This document shows positions 1-8,721 of a DNA stretch of 64,000 nucleotides, in pieces. The notes under the pieces are model-generated. The model did no database searches and was not told where the DNA came from. It saw only the letters and a program-made list of their open reading frames with translations. The DNA is from an uncultured Prevotella sp. (lineage in GTDB: Bacteria > Bacteroidota > Bacteroidia > Bacteroidales > Bacteroidaceae). The position numbers and the translations under genes are program-made. The stretch spans positions 1 through 64,000 of the forward strand of contig ONBG01000025.1 in NCBI GenBank assembly GCA_900316015.1. Direction: 5' to 3'. Each line of letters begins with the position of its first letter. Positions within the stretch are counted from its first letter, which is position 1.

Positions 1-22
1 CGGGAGAGTAGGTAGCCGCCTC
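1..22 (+). rRNA. rrf: 5S ribosomal RNA, 3' end (partial)
   Basis: The window opens with CGGGAGAGTAGGTAGCCGCC, which matches the usual 3' end of bacterial 5S rRNA (GGGAGAGTAGG followed by the closing strand of the terminal stem). A strong terminator hairpin follows within a few bases, as expected at the end of an rRNA operon. The rest of the gene lies upstream of the window. The exact 3' end is estimated. Confidence 0.8.
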
Positions 23-29
23 CTTTGAT

Positions 30-64
30 AAGGGCCCTGGGGATGCAATATCCCCGGGGCCCTT
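30..64 (+). terminator. Rho-independent terminator of the rRNA operon
   Basis: A 15-bp inverted repeat (arms 30-44 and 50-64, one wobble pair, 5-nt loop) is very G+C-rich and is followed by GCGTTTT. It lies directly behind the 5S end. Confidence 0.85.
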
Positions 65-136
65 GCGTTTTATACACGTATGGAATGGACTGACAGAATT
101 GTAAGGGTAGAATTTCCTATTAAAAATAACTAAGAA

Positions 137-168
137 TTTGTACAGTAGATATTTTTTATCTATCTTTG
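137..168 (+). promoter_or_regulatory. Bacteroidota-type promoter of ileS
   Basis: A TTTG element (137-140) and TATCTTTG (161-168) are separated by 20 nt, which matches the -33/-7 pattern of the primary sigma factor in Bacteroidota. The predicted transcript start is a few bases beyond 168, giving a 5' leader of about 30 nt before the ileS ATG. Confidence 0.75.
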
Positions 169-205
169 CAATCCAAATAATACGTATTATAAATTTAGAA
201 ATTTT

Positions 206-3200
206 ATGGCTAAGAGATTTGCCGAGCATAAGGGTCTTAATCTGGTTGAGACCAACAAAGAGGTTTTAGCGGAATGGGAGAAGAATGATATCTTCCATAA
301 GTCAATCGACGAACGTGAAGGTTGTCCGCAATTTATATTCTTCGAAGGTCCTCCTTCGGCTAATGGACATCCTGGTATTCACCATGTATTGGCTCGTTCT
401 ATCAAGGACACATTCAATAGATATAAAACGATGAAAGGATTTCAGGTTCATCGTAAAGCCGGATGGGATACACATGGATTACCTGTTGAGTTAGGTGTTG
501 AAAAGGAATTGGGTATTACCAAAAAGGATATTGATAATCCTGCTTCTTCAAAATGTATTTCCATTGAAGAGTATAATAAGCATTGTCGTGAAAATGTCAT
601 GAAGTTTACGGCTGAGTGGCGTCAGTTAACCGAAAAAATGGGATATTTTGTTGATCTTGATCATCCTTATATCACATATGATAATAAGTATATTGAAACT
701 CTTTGGTGGCTATTGAAGCAACTCTATAACAAAGGTCTGCTGTATAAAGGCTATACTATCCAACCGTATTCTCCAGCTGCAGGTACAGGGTTGAGTTCTC
801 ATGAATTGAATCAGCCTGGATGTTATCGAGATGTAAAGGATACGACAGTTACAGCTCTTTTTGAAATTGTAAATCCTAAGGAAGAGTGGACGAAATGGGG
901 CAAGCCTTACTTCGCAGCATGGACAACGACTCCTTGGACTTTGCCTTCTAATGTCGCACTTTGCGTGGGTCCCAAGATTGAATATGTAGCTGTTGAAACT
1001 TATAATTCCTATAATGGTGAGAAGATCACAATCATCATGGGTAAGGATCGCGTGAATGCTTATCTCGCCCCAGAAGGCGAGATCACTGATATGGATCCAC
1101 TGCCCGAATATGAGAAAGGAAAGAAGTTTATTCCTTATCGTATTGTAGGTCATTATCAAGGAACGGATTTGGTAGGGTTAATCTATAAGCAACTCATGCC
1201 ATGGGTGAAACCCTGCGAGAAAATGGGTGAGTACGCTCCACAATTCGTCAATGACTATGCTGCACTTCATTCCGATAAAGTATTCCGGGGTGAAAATGGC
1301 AAGGATCAATATGTTGAGATGGAAGACCAGGCATTCCGTGTCATCCCGGGTGATTATGTAACGACAGAGGATGGTACGGGCATTGTCCATATCGCTCCAA
1401 CATTTGGAGCCGATGATGCCAAGGTAGCAAAAGATGCTAGCATCCCAGCCTTATATCTTATTGACAAGAAAGGTGATACTCGTCCGATGGTCGATCTCAC
1501 TGGGAAATATTATCGGGTAGAGGAACTCGATCAGGTATTTGTCGACAAATGTATGGATGTGAAGGCGTATGACCATCATGCTGGTGACTACGTGAAGAAT
1601 GCATACGATCCCAAATTCAATCCAAATGGCGTTTGGGACCGTAAGGGATCAGAGAAAGCAGAGGACTTGAACGTTATCATCTGTATGGAGATGAAAATGG
1701 AGGGCACAGCACTTAAAATAGAGAAACATGTTCATAACTACCCTCACTGCTGGCGTACAGACAAGCCAATCCTCTATTATCCTCTTGATAGCTGGTTCAT
1801 TAAGGACACGGCAAAGAAGGAGCGGATGGTGGAATTGAATAAGACAATCAATTGGCAACCGGAGTCAACGGGGACAGGTCGTTTTGGTAACTGGTTGGAG
1901 AACCTGAACGACTGGAATCTTTCCCGTTCTCGTTTTTGGGGAACACCATTGCCTATCTGGCGCGATGAGGATCGCAGGGAAAAATGTATTGGTTCCCTGG
2001 AAGAGCTTTATGCTGAGATTGAAAAGTCTGTGGCAGCAGGTTTCATGGAGTCTAATCCTTTGAAGGATCATGGTTTTATTCCTGGTGATTATAGTCAGGG
2101 AAATTATGATAAGATAGATCTACACCGTCCTTATGTTGACAAGATCATTCTTGTCAGTGAGGCTGGCAAGCCGATGAGACGTGAATTGGACCTGATCGAT
2201 GTGTGGTTCGATTCTGGCTCCATGCCGTATGCACAGCTTCACTATCCCTTCGAGGGGAAGATGGCACGTGGTACGGAAGCCGATCGTGAGCAACTCATCC
2301 ATAGCACTTATGTGGGGACGCCCATTCCTCCAGCATTCTATCCGGCAGACTTCATTAATGAAGGCGTAGACCAAACTCGTGGCTGGTTCTTTACACTTCA
2401 TGCTATTGCTACAATGGTTTTTGATAGTGTTGCTTTCAAGAATGTCATCTCATCTGGACTTGTCCTTGATGCCAAAGGCAATAAGATGAGCAAGCATGTC
2501 GGGAATGTGACAGATCCTTTTGAGATGATTGACAAATATGGGGCTGATCCCGTGCGTTTTTACATGATGACCAACTCTGAGCCTTGGGATAACCTAAAGT
2601 TTGATCCAGAAGGGGTGGATGAGGTACGCCGTAAGTTCTTTGGGACGCTATACAATACATTCTCTTTCTTTGCCCTCTATGCAAATGTAGATGGCTTTGA
2701 TCCAGAAGTTGCGCAAGTGGCGTTTAACAAGCGCCCCGAAATAGACAGATGGATCCTATCTGAACTCCATTCGCTAATCAAAGGCGTTGATAAGGAACTT
2801 ACTGGTTATGATCCGACCCGTGCAGGTCGGCTAATCGATGAGTTTGTCAATGACGATCTCAGCAATTGGTATGTGCGACTGAACCGTAAGCGTTTCTGGG
2901 GTAAGGAGATGAGTGAGGACAAGTTGAGTGCTTATCAGACTCTATATAGTTGCCTGATGGTAGTAGCTAAGTTGCTGGCTCCATTCGCTCCCTTCTTTGC
3001 TGATCAACTCTATCATGACTTAGGTGGGAAATTGGAGAGCGTTCACCTTGATAAGTTCCCCGAGGCTGACGAGTCCTTCATTGACAAAGAACTCGAAAGT
3101 CGCATGGAGATCGCGCAGAAGATTACTTCTATGGTGCTCGCCTTGCGTCGTAAGGTGGAAATCAAGGTTCGTCAACCGCTTCAGCAGATCATGATCCCTG

Positions 3201-3826
3201 CTGTGGATGAGGAGCAGAAACGCCATATTGAAGCTGTAACGGACTTGATTAAGAATGAAGTAAACGTCAAGGAGCTCAAGTTTGTGGAGGGCAATGGCAT
3301 CTTAGTCAAGAAGGTGAAGTGCAATTTCCGTGTGATGGGCAAGAAGTTCGGAAAGCTTATGAAAGGCGTAGCTGCCCAGATGAGTGCACTTACCCAGGAG
3401 CAAATTGCCTCATTGGAAGCTCAAGGGAATATAGCCCTTGTGGTTGATGGACAGAACGTTACTGTTGATGCAGCTGATGTCGATATTATCAGTGAGGATA
3501 TCCCAGGATGGTTAGTGAGCAATGAAGGCAACCTGACCGTTGCCTTAGAAGTTGAACTGACGGATGACCTGAAGAAGGAAGGTATGGCTCGTGAACTCAT
3601 CAACCGTATCCAGAATCTGCGAAAGGAGAGTGGACTGGAAATTACAGACCGGATCACTGTTATTATTGGTCCCAACGAACAGACAGACGCTGCCATTCAA
3701 GGCTATGGAGATTATATTAAGGGTCAAGTGCTTGCTGATGAAATCCGTATTGCCGACAATGACGGCGTAGAGACAGAATTCGACGGCTTTAAGCTCCCCA
3801 TTAAAATAGAAAAGAAGGAAAATTAG
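206..3826 (+). CDS. ileS: Isoleucyl-tRNA synthetase, IleRS2-like
   Basis: This cytoplasmic enzyme charges tRNA-Ile with isoleucine. The protein has 1206 residues. The nucleotide-binding signature near residues 49-60 reads PPSANGHPGIHH, so the usual HIGH order is replaced by GIHH; KMSKH lies near residue 760. The length and swapped HIGH motif fit the eukaryotic-like IleRS2 group, members of which are often insensitive to mupirocin (known of the family, not shown here). The central editing domain and the long C-terminal anticodon-binding and extension region are present without interruption. The gene has its own promoter and is followed by a hairpin before the TraR/DksA-like gene. Confidence 0.97.
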   Translation: MAKRFAEHKGLNLVETNKEVLAEWEKNDIFHKSIDEREGCPQFIFFEGPPSANGHPGIHHVLARSIKDTFNRYKTMKGFQVHRKAGWDTHGLPVELGVEKELGITKKDIDNPASSKCISIEEYNKHCRENVMKFTAEWRQLTEKMGYFVDLDHPYITYDNKYIETLWWLLKQLYNKGLLYKGYTIQPYSPAAGTGLSSHELNQPGCYRDVKDTTVTALFEIVNPKEEWTKWGKPYFAAWTTTPWTLPSNVALCVGPKIEYVAVETYNSYNGEKITIIMGKDRVNAYLAPEGEITDMDPLPEYEKGKKFIPYRIVGHYQGTDLVGLIYKQLMPWVKPCEKMGEYAPQFVNDYAALHSDKVFRGENGKDQYVEMEDQAFRVIPGDYVTTEDGTGIVHIAPTFGADDAKVAKDASIPALYLIDKKGDTRPMVDLTGKYYRVEELDQVFVDKCMDVKAYDHHAGDYVKNAYDPKFNPNGVWDRKGSEKAEDLNVIICMEMKMEGTALKIEKHVHNYPHCWRTDKPILYYPLDSWFIKDTAKKERMVELNKTINWQPESTGTGRFGNWLENLNDWNLSRSRFWGTPLPIWRDEDRREKCIGSLEELYAEIEKSVAAGFMESNPLKDHGFIPGDYSQGNYDKIDLHRPYVDKIILVSEAGKPMRRELDLIDVWFDSGSMPYAQLHYPFEGKMARGTEADREQLIHSTYVGTPIPPAFYPADFINEGVDQTRGWFFTLHAIATMVFDSVAFKNVISSGLVLDAKGNKMSKHVGNVTDPFEMIDKYGADPVRFYMMTNSEPWDNLKFDPEGVDEVRRKFFGTLYNTFSFFALYANVDGFDPEVAQVAFNKRPEIDRWILSELHSLIKGVDKELTGYDPTRAGRLIDEFVNDDLSNWYVRLNRKRFWGKEMSEDKLSAYQTLYSCLMVVAKLLAPFAPFFADQLYHDLGGKLESVHLDKFPEADESFIDKELESRMEIAQKITSMVLALRRKVEIKVRQPLQQIMIPAVDEEQKRHIEAVTDLIKNEVNVKELKFVEGNGILVKKVKCNFRVMGKKFGKLMKGVAAQMSALTQEQIASLEAQGNIALVVDGQNVTVDAADVDIISEDIPGWLVSNEGNLTVALEVELTDDLKKEGMARELINRIQNLRKESGLEITDRITVIIGPNEQTDAAIQGYGDYIKGQVLADEIRIADNDGVETEFDGFKLPIKIEKKEN

Positions 3827-3838
3827 ATGTATAACCCG

Positions 3839-3861
3839 GGCATCCTGGTCTCCAGGATGCC
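3839..3861 (+). terminator. Intercistronic hairpin after ileS
   Basis: A perfect 10-bp inverted repeat (3839-3848 and 3852-3861) with a 3-nt loop lies between ileS and the next gene. No T-run follows, so it may be an attenuator or an RNA stability element rather than a full terminator. Confidence 0.5.
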
Positions 3862-3881
3862 TATCATAAATCTATCTAATG

Positions 3882-4262
3882 ATGGCAGAAAAAACACGTT
3901 ACAGTGATGAGGAACTGGAGGAATTCCGTTCTATCATTAATGAGAAGCTCGCGTTAGCCCGTAGGGACTATAATGCGATGATGAAACAATTGATGAATGC
4001 AGACAATAATGATGTCATAGATACCTCACCTACTTACAAGGCATTGGAGGAAGGAAGTGCGACCCAGAGCAAGGAGGAACTGGTCAGTCTTGCTGCTCGT
4101 CAGCAAAAGTTCATACAAGGTCTGGAGACCGCGCTGATCCGTATCGAAAACAAAACCTATGGTATCGACCGTATAACGGGAAAATTGATACCTAAGGAGA
4201 GATTACGTGCGGTGCCCCACGCAACCTTGAGCGTAGAGTCGAAAAATGCACGTAAGCATTGA
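3882..4262 (+). CDS. TraR/DksA family protein with degenerate zinc finger
   Basis: This small protein (126 residues) has the coiled-coil plus C-terminal finger layout of DksA/TraR proteins, which bind the secondary channel of RNA polymerase and tune initiation. The helical part covers about residues 1-90. The finger region reads TYGIDRITGKLIPKERLRAV, where the family normally has Cys in place of the Asp, and no Cys occurs anywhere in the protein. Zinc binding is therefore unlikely. ATG codons at 3879 and 3882 are both possible; the second is chosen. The stop overlaps the alternative upstream start of lspA. Confidence 0.85.
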   Translation: MAEKTRYSDEELEEFRSIINEKLALARRDYNAMMKQLMNADNNDVIDTSPTYKALEEGSATQSKEELVSLAARQQKFIQGLETALIRIENKTYGIDRITGKLIPKERLRAVPHATLSVESKNARKH

Positions 4263-4279
4263 CGTTTTTATTGGTCTTC

Positions 4280-4978
4280 ATGAAGAAAATCAGAGAATAT
4301 CTTACTGATGGACGGTTGTCCATTCTGCTTATCTTTGCGATTTTGGTGATAGATCAAGTCATCAAGATCGCAGTTAAGACCCATATGTGTCTTGGTGAGT
4401 CGATCCATATTACCGATTGGTTTTACATCGATTTTATCGAAAATAACGGAATGGCGTATGGCATGACGTTTATCAATAAATTGGCACTGAGCATCCTAAG
4501 GTTGGTTGCCATCGGGGTAATCGGGTGGTATATTTATAAGTGTTGTCATGCTTCATACAAAGTGCGAACCCGTTATATTGTCTTGTTGTCGATGGTTGTG
4601 GCAGGAGCGGCGGGTAACCTTGTGGACTCCATGTTCTATGGCTTGATATTCAATGCGTCTTCCCCTTATTATGTCTCCTATTTCGTCCCATTTGGTACCG
4701 GGTATGCTGGTTTCTTAATGGGAAAGGTTGTGGATATGTTTTATTTCCCATTGATTGTCACCACATGGCCTGACTGGGTTCCTATGTGGGGAGGAAAGGA
4801 GTTTATCTTTTTTAGTCCCATCTTTAATTTTGCGGATGCCAGCATTTCTGTTGGGGTGATTGCCATGCTATTGTTCTGTCGGAAGGATCTTGAGGACCTG
4901 TCGAAGCCTTTGCGTGGTGATGTTGGTACTCAGGAGGCGGATGGATCAGAACACGCCATCAAGAAGGAGGAGAAATGA
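4280..4978 (+). CDS. lspA: Lipoprotein signal peptidase
   Basis: This inner-membrane aspartic peptidase (signal peptidase II) removes signal peptides from prolipoproteins. About four membrane segments are visible. The two catalytic Asp motifs are GNLVDS and NFADASIS. The start at 4280 (MKKIREYL) is preferred over an upstream ATG at 4259 because it begins just before the first membrane segment; this gives 232 residues, long for the family. The extra length is a loop between the two Asp motifs and a charged C-terminal tail. The next gene starts within the stop codon (ATGA overlap at 4975), which suggests translational coupling to a lipoprotein, a plausible substrate. Confidence 0.95.
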   Translation: MKKIREYLTDGRLSILLIFAILVIDQVIKIAVKTHMCLGESIHITDWFYIDFIENNGMAYGMTFINKLALSILRLVAIGVIGWYIYKCCHASYKVRTRYIVLLSMVVAGAAGNLVDSMFYGLIFNASSPYYVSYFVPFGTGYAGFLMGKVVDMFYFPLIVTTWPDWVPMWGGKEFIFFSPIFNFADASISVGVIAMLLFCRKDLEDLSKPLRGDVGTQEADGSEHAIKKEEK

Positions 4979-5952
4979 GGAAACATTCGCTCTTAGCCAA
5001 TATGTCCCAGTTATGGGCACTCTATATCCTGATTGCGTTGTCAGCGTGTAGGCCCGGCGTCCCGAATGAGTACATCCAGCCTGGCGATATGGAGGATATC
5101 CTCTATGACTATCATATTGCGGATGGACTGGCGGATCGTAGTAACAATCATTATGAGTTGACAAAGAGAGAATACCGCTTGGCTGTATTCAAGAAGCATG
5201 GTGTAACGGAGGCGCAGTTTGATTCTTCGTTAGTCTATTATACACGACATACGGAAGAACTGCATAAGATTTATGAGAACCTGGCAGATCGCTTGAAGGA
5301 AGATGCACAGTCGTTAGGTGCTAGTGAGGCTGAAGTAAACAAGTACCGGACCTATTCCGCGAACGGGGATACCACGAATATCTGGACAGGCGACCGTTCG
5401 GTCGTTTTGGTTCCCAATCCGCCTTATAACTCATCTTCTTTTGATATTGTGGCTGACACTACCTTTCACAAAGGTGATGTCCTGATTTTGAATTTCTCAT
5501 CTAATTTCATCTTTCAGGATGGAATGCGTGATGGAATGGTCGTAATGGCTGTCACCTTTGGCAATGACAGTATTGCATCCCAAGCGATGCATGTGTCTTC
5601 TACCATGAATTACAATATTCAGATAGTTGACGACCACCATTTAGGTATCAAGGAGATACGCGGCTATTTCTTGCTCAATAAAAGCTATTCTGCCAATCAA
5701 AGTAGTACAACCTTGCAGTTGATGTCTTTGAGTGATATTCAACTGATTCGTATTCATGAGAATAAGGCGGCGAAGGATGCCAAGGAAAAAGCTGACTCCC
5801 TGAATGCAGTGAAGGATGGACAGAATCCAACAGCACCGGATGGTGCTGCTGTTCCTCCACAATCTGGCATGCCCCCCGGTTCTAACTCCGGAGGTTCTAT
5901 GCCTGTAAGGGTTAATCCTGGACCCCCTGCGCTTGACGCACGTCCTCAGTAG
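4975..5952 (+). CDS. DUF4296 domain lipoprotein
   Basis: This predicted lipoprotein has 325 residues. An N-terminal hydrophobic stretch ends in the lipobox LSAC with Cys25 as lipidation site. The domain after it (about residues 35-120, beginning around MEDILYDYHIADGLA) matches the DUF4296 family, which is common in Bacteroidota and has no known function. The C-terminal 60 residues are rich in Pro, Gly and Ala and look disordered. The gene overlaps lspA by 4 nt. Confidence 0.85.
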   Translation: MRKHSLLANMSQLWALYILIALSACRPGVPNEYIQPGDMEDILYDYHIADGLADRSNNHYELTKREYRLAVFKKHGVTEAQFDSSLVYYTRHTEELHKIYENLADRLKEDAQSLGASEAEVNKYRTYSANGDTTNIWTGDRSVVLVPNPPYNSSSFDIVADTTFHKGDVLILNFSSNFIFQDGMRDGMVVMAVTFGNDSIASQAMHVSSTMNYNIQIVDDHHLGIKEIRGYFLLNKSYSANQSSTTLQLMSLSDIQLIRIHENKAAKDAKEKADSLNAVKDGQNPTAPDGAAVPPQSGMPPGSNSGGSMPVRVNPGPPALDARPQ

Positions 5953-5960
5953 ACTGTTCC

Positions 5961-6173
5961 ATGAAAGGCTTCAGAAGAGTCGGCGCCCATGAGGTAATTG
6001 TGCAAGAGAGAGTCCTACATCAATGTATTGTAGAGATTAGGGACGGACAGGTGATCAATTACTATGAGTTTGAGGACGAGGTGCCTATGACAGAGTGGTT
6101 AGGAGGTACCATTCTCCTCCGGCAGGAAGAAGGAGTCCTGCATGCTTATTGGAATGAAACTTTAATCGATTAA
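5961..6173 (+). CDS. Small conserved-looking hypothetical protein
   Basis: This 70-residue protein has no recognised domain. It is rich in Glu and Val, lacks a signal peptide or membrane segment, and reads like a small beta-rich cytoplasmic protein. It sits 8 nt after the DUF4296 gene and 4 nt before nadC on the same strand, so it is probably part of the same transcript and is likely to be real. Confidence 0.65.
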   Translation: MKGFRRVGAHEVIVQERVLHQCIVEIRDGQVINYYEFEDEVPMTEWLGGTILLRQEEGVLHAYWNETLID

Positions 6174-6177
6174 ATAT

Positions 6178-7026
6178 ATGTTGAGCGTTAACGAACTTGA
6201 AGATCGGCTGATAGATCTTGCCTTTGCCGAGGATATCGGCGATGGCGACCATACTACATTGTGTTGTATCCCAGAGGATGCCATGGGGAAATCCCATCTC
6301 CTGATTAAGGAGGATGGCATTCTCGCTGGCGTAGAGGTGGCAAAGAGAGTCTTTGCCCGTTTTGACCCATCCTTGCAGGTGGAAGTCCTTATCCAGGACG
6401 GAACATCGGTTAAGAAAGGAGACATCGCCATGGTTGTTTCCGGAAAGGTGCGTAGCCTTCTTCAGACAGAACGCCTGATGCTGAATATCATGCAGCGCAT
6501 GAGTGGCATCGCTACGATGACCCATCAGTACGTGGAACGACTGAAGGGAACGCACACCCATGTTTTAGATACTAGGAAGACGACCCCAGGCATGCGTATT
6601 CTGGAGAAGCAGGCCGTGAAGATAGGTGGAGGGATGAACCATCGCATCGGGCTCTTTGACATGATTCTGTTGAAGGATAATCATGTTGACTTTGCGGGGG
6701 GAATAGAGAATGCCATTGATCGTTGTCATGCTTATCTGAAAGAAAAAGGTCTTGATCTAAAGATTGAGATCGAGGTTCGTAATTTCACGGAGTTGCAGCG
6801 CGTGTTGGATAAAGGAGGGGTAGACAGGATCATGTTAGATAATTTCTCTGTTCCTGACACTCGTAAGGCTGTAGAGATGATTGGTGGCAGATATGAGACC
6901 GAGTCATCCGGTGGGATTACCCTAGATACGTTGCGTGATTATGCGGAAGCAGGCGTCGACTTTATCAGCGTCGGGGCATTGACACATAGCGTAAAGGGTC
7001 TTGACATGAGTTTCAAGGCGTGTTAA
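6178..7026 (+). CDS. nadC: Nicotinate-nucleotide pyrophosphorylase (carboxylating)
   Basis: This enzyme converts quinolinate and PRPP to nicotinate mononucleotide in de novo NAD synthesis. The 282-residue protein has the family signatures DTRKTTPGMR near residue 137 and KDNHVDFAGG near residue 165, plus the C-terminal SSGGI and DFISVGALTHS segments of the phosphate-binding barrel. Length is normal. It is packed between two co-directional genes. Confidence 0.96.
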   Translation: MLSVNELEDRLIDLAFAEDIGDGDHTTLCCIPEDAMGKSHLLIKEDGILAGVEVAKRVFARFDPSLQVEVLIQDGTSVKKGDIAMVVSGKVRSLLQTERLMLNIMQRMSGIATMTHQYVERLKGTHTHVLDTRKTTPGMRILEKQAVKIGGGMNHRIGLFDMILLKDNHVDFAGGIENAIDRCHAYLKEKGLDLKIEIEVRNFTELQRVLDKGGVDRIMLDNFSVPDTRKAVEMIGGRYETESSGGITLDTLRDYAEAGVDFISVGALTHSVKGLDMSFKAC

Positions 7027-7032
7027 AGAGTA

Positions 7033-8694
7033 TTGAAATTGAACATACTCGCAGGGATCATACTGGTAGCTCATATTACGTTCGGATTGCCTGTCCATGA
7101 TCGAGTATCGTTGGCTGGCAATTTCGGAGAACCACGTCCTAATCACTTCCATGGAGGGATAGACATCAAGACGGATGGAAAAGAAGGAAAACCGGTATTC
7201 TCTATCGGAGACGGATTTGTTTCTCAGGTGACCATTGGGGTGGGAGGCTATGGGAACGCCGTGTATATTCATCATCCGGAAGGATATACTAGCGTATATT
7301 GCCATTTGCACCATTTCATGCCCCAGATCGCAGCTTCTGTCAGAAAGTGGCAGTATGCACATCACAGCGATAAGGGGACAATGGTCTTTCCTCCAGCTGC
7401 CATTCCGATAGCTCGCGGTCAATTGATTGCAGCAAGTGGCAATACTGGATCGTCTCAAGCTCCCCACTTGCACTTGGAGATTCATGAAACTCGCAGTGGT
7501 AACTTGATGGATCCACTTCAGTTCTTGGGAGACAGTATCCAGGATGACGTGCCCCCGAAGGCATATGCCTTGATGGTGTATCCCTTTCAAGGAGAAGGGG
7601 TCGTGAATGGAAGTTCCGATAAGCAGGACTTTTCCTTTCCTTCCCATCGTCTTACGAATAAACTGTATGCCTGGGGAATGGTGGGATTCGGCATTTCGGC
7701 GAACGATTTCATGCAAACTTCATCTTATAATCGCTACGGGATTTTCAAGACGGAGTTATTTGTCGACCATCAATTGGTTTTCCGTGCTGTTGCCCATGGG
7801 ATCCCATCCGATGAACAGATGCAGGTGAACGCTTGGGGTGATCGGGATTATTATCTCAGAAAGGGTATCTGGTTTATGAAATCCTTTGCCCTCCCTGGGG
7901 TGACTCTTCCTATCTTTACGTTTGGGGCGGATCGGGGAATTATCCATTTCAATCAGGAGCGCAACTATCATCTTACCTATGTCTTGACGGATTTCAAGGG
8001 AAACACATCTACCTATACGTTGACGGTCACGGGAAAGAAAATGTCGCTTGGACCTAAACCCGAACTGAAAAACCCGCTCTATGCTTTGTGTTGGAATCGC
8101 GCCAACAACTTCCAGTTGCCGGGAATGCAACTGATCATAGGGGAACACGCCTTAGCGGAGCATGTAGAACTGAAGCCGAAGATAATCCCTCGTCCTCGCG
8201 GATGGTCGGATGCCTATCGGCTGTTTCCTACCTCATTGCCACTTTTTCACTACGCAAAGCTCATTCTCCGAGTGAGACGTCCTGTCGCTGACACAACAAA
8301 ATTATATGTGGTGAGCCATGATGGAGGCGATCATTATATGGGTGGCACCTATCATCGGGGATGGATAACGGGGAAAGCACGAGAGTTGGGAGCCGTCTAT
8401 GAGTTGGCGTATGATGATACGCCCCCGTTGCTCAATCCTGTTGGGCAGTCTTCGTGGAATTCTACGCACGTGATCCGCATGGGGATTGTTGATAGCCAAA
8501 GTGGTATCGCCTCTTATCAAGGTTATGTAGATGGGCAGTTCGTCCTCTTCGAAGAGGTCAGGCAGAGTCCATGGGTGAGATGCGACCTAACAGCGACCCC
8601 GCTGAAACGGTCGGGGAAGTGGAGGCACTTCACTTTTATCGCCATCGATCACAGAAACAACAGACGGGAATTTAAGTCCCTCATCAAATATTGA
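7033..8694 (+). CDS. Exported M23 family metallopeptidase
   Basis: This is a predicted zinc-dependent cell-wall peptidase. A signal peptide is visible (MKLNILAGIILVAHITFG). The M23 (LytM) domain occupies about residues 30-160 with the metal ligands in HFHGGID and the HLHLE motif. The remaining 390 residues are beta-rich with no family that I can name and may bind wall or envelope partners. The start codon is TTG at 7033, chosen because it gives a complete signal peptide; no ATG is suitably placed. It begins 6 nt after nadC. Confidence 0.88.
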   Translation: MKLNILAGIILVAHITFGLPVHDRVSLAGNFGEPRPNHFHGGIDIKTDGKEGKPVFSIGDGFVSQVTIGVGGYGNAVYIHHPEGYTSVYCHLHHFMPQIAASVRKWQYAHHSDKGTMVFPPAAIPIARGQLIAASGNTGSSQAPHLHLEIHETRSGNLMDPLQFLGDSIQDDVPPKAYALMVYPFQGEGVVNGSSDKQDFSFPSHRLTNKLYAWGMVGFGISANDFMQTSSYNRYGIFKTELFVDHQLVFRAVAHGIPSDEQMQVNAWGDRDYYLRKGIWFMKSFALPGVTLPIFTFGADRGIIHFNQERNYHLTYVLTDFKGNTSTYTLTVTGKKMSLGPKPELKNPLYALCWNRANNFQLPGMQLIIGEHALAEHVELKPKIIPRPRGWSDAYRLFPTSLPLFHYAKLILRVRRPVADTTKLYVVSHDGGDHYMGGTYHRGWITGKARELGAVYELAYDDTPPLLNPVGQSSWNSTHVIRMGIVDSQSGIASYQGYVDGQFVLFEEVRQSPWVRCDLTATPLKRSGKWRHFTFIAIDHRNNRREFKSLIKY

Positions 8695-8721
8695 ACATAA
8701 CAATTGGAAAAACTTAAGAAT

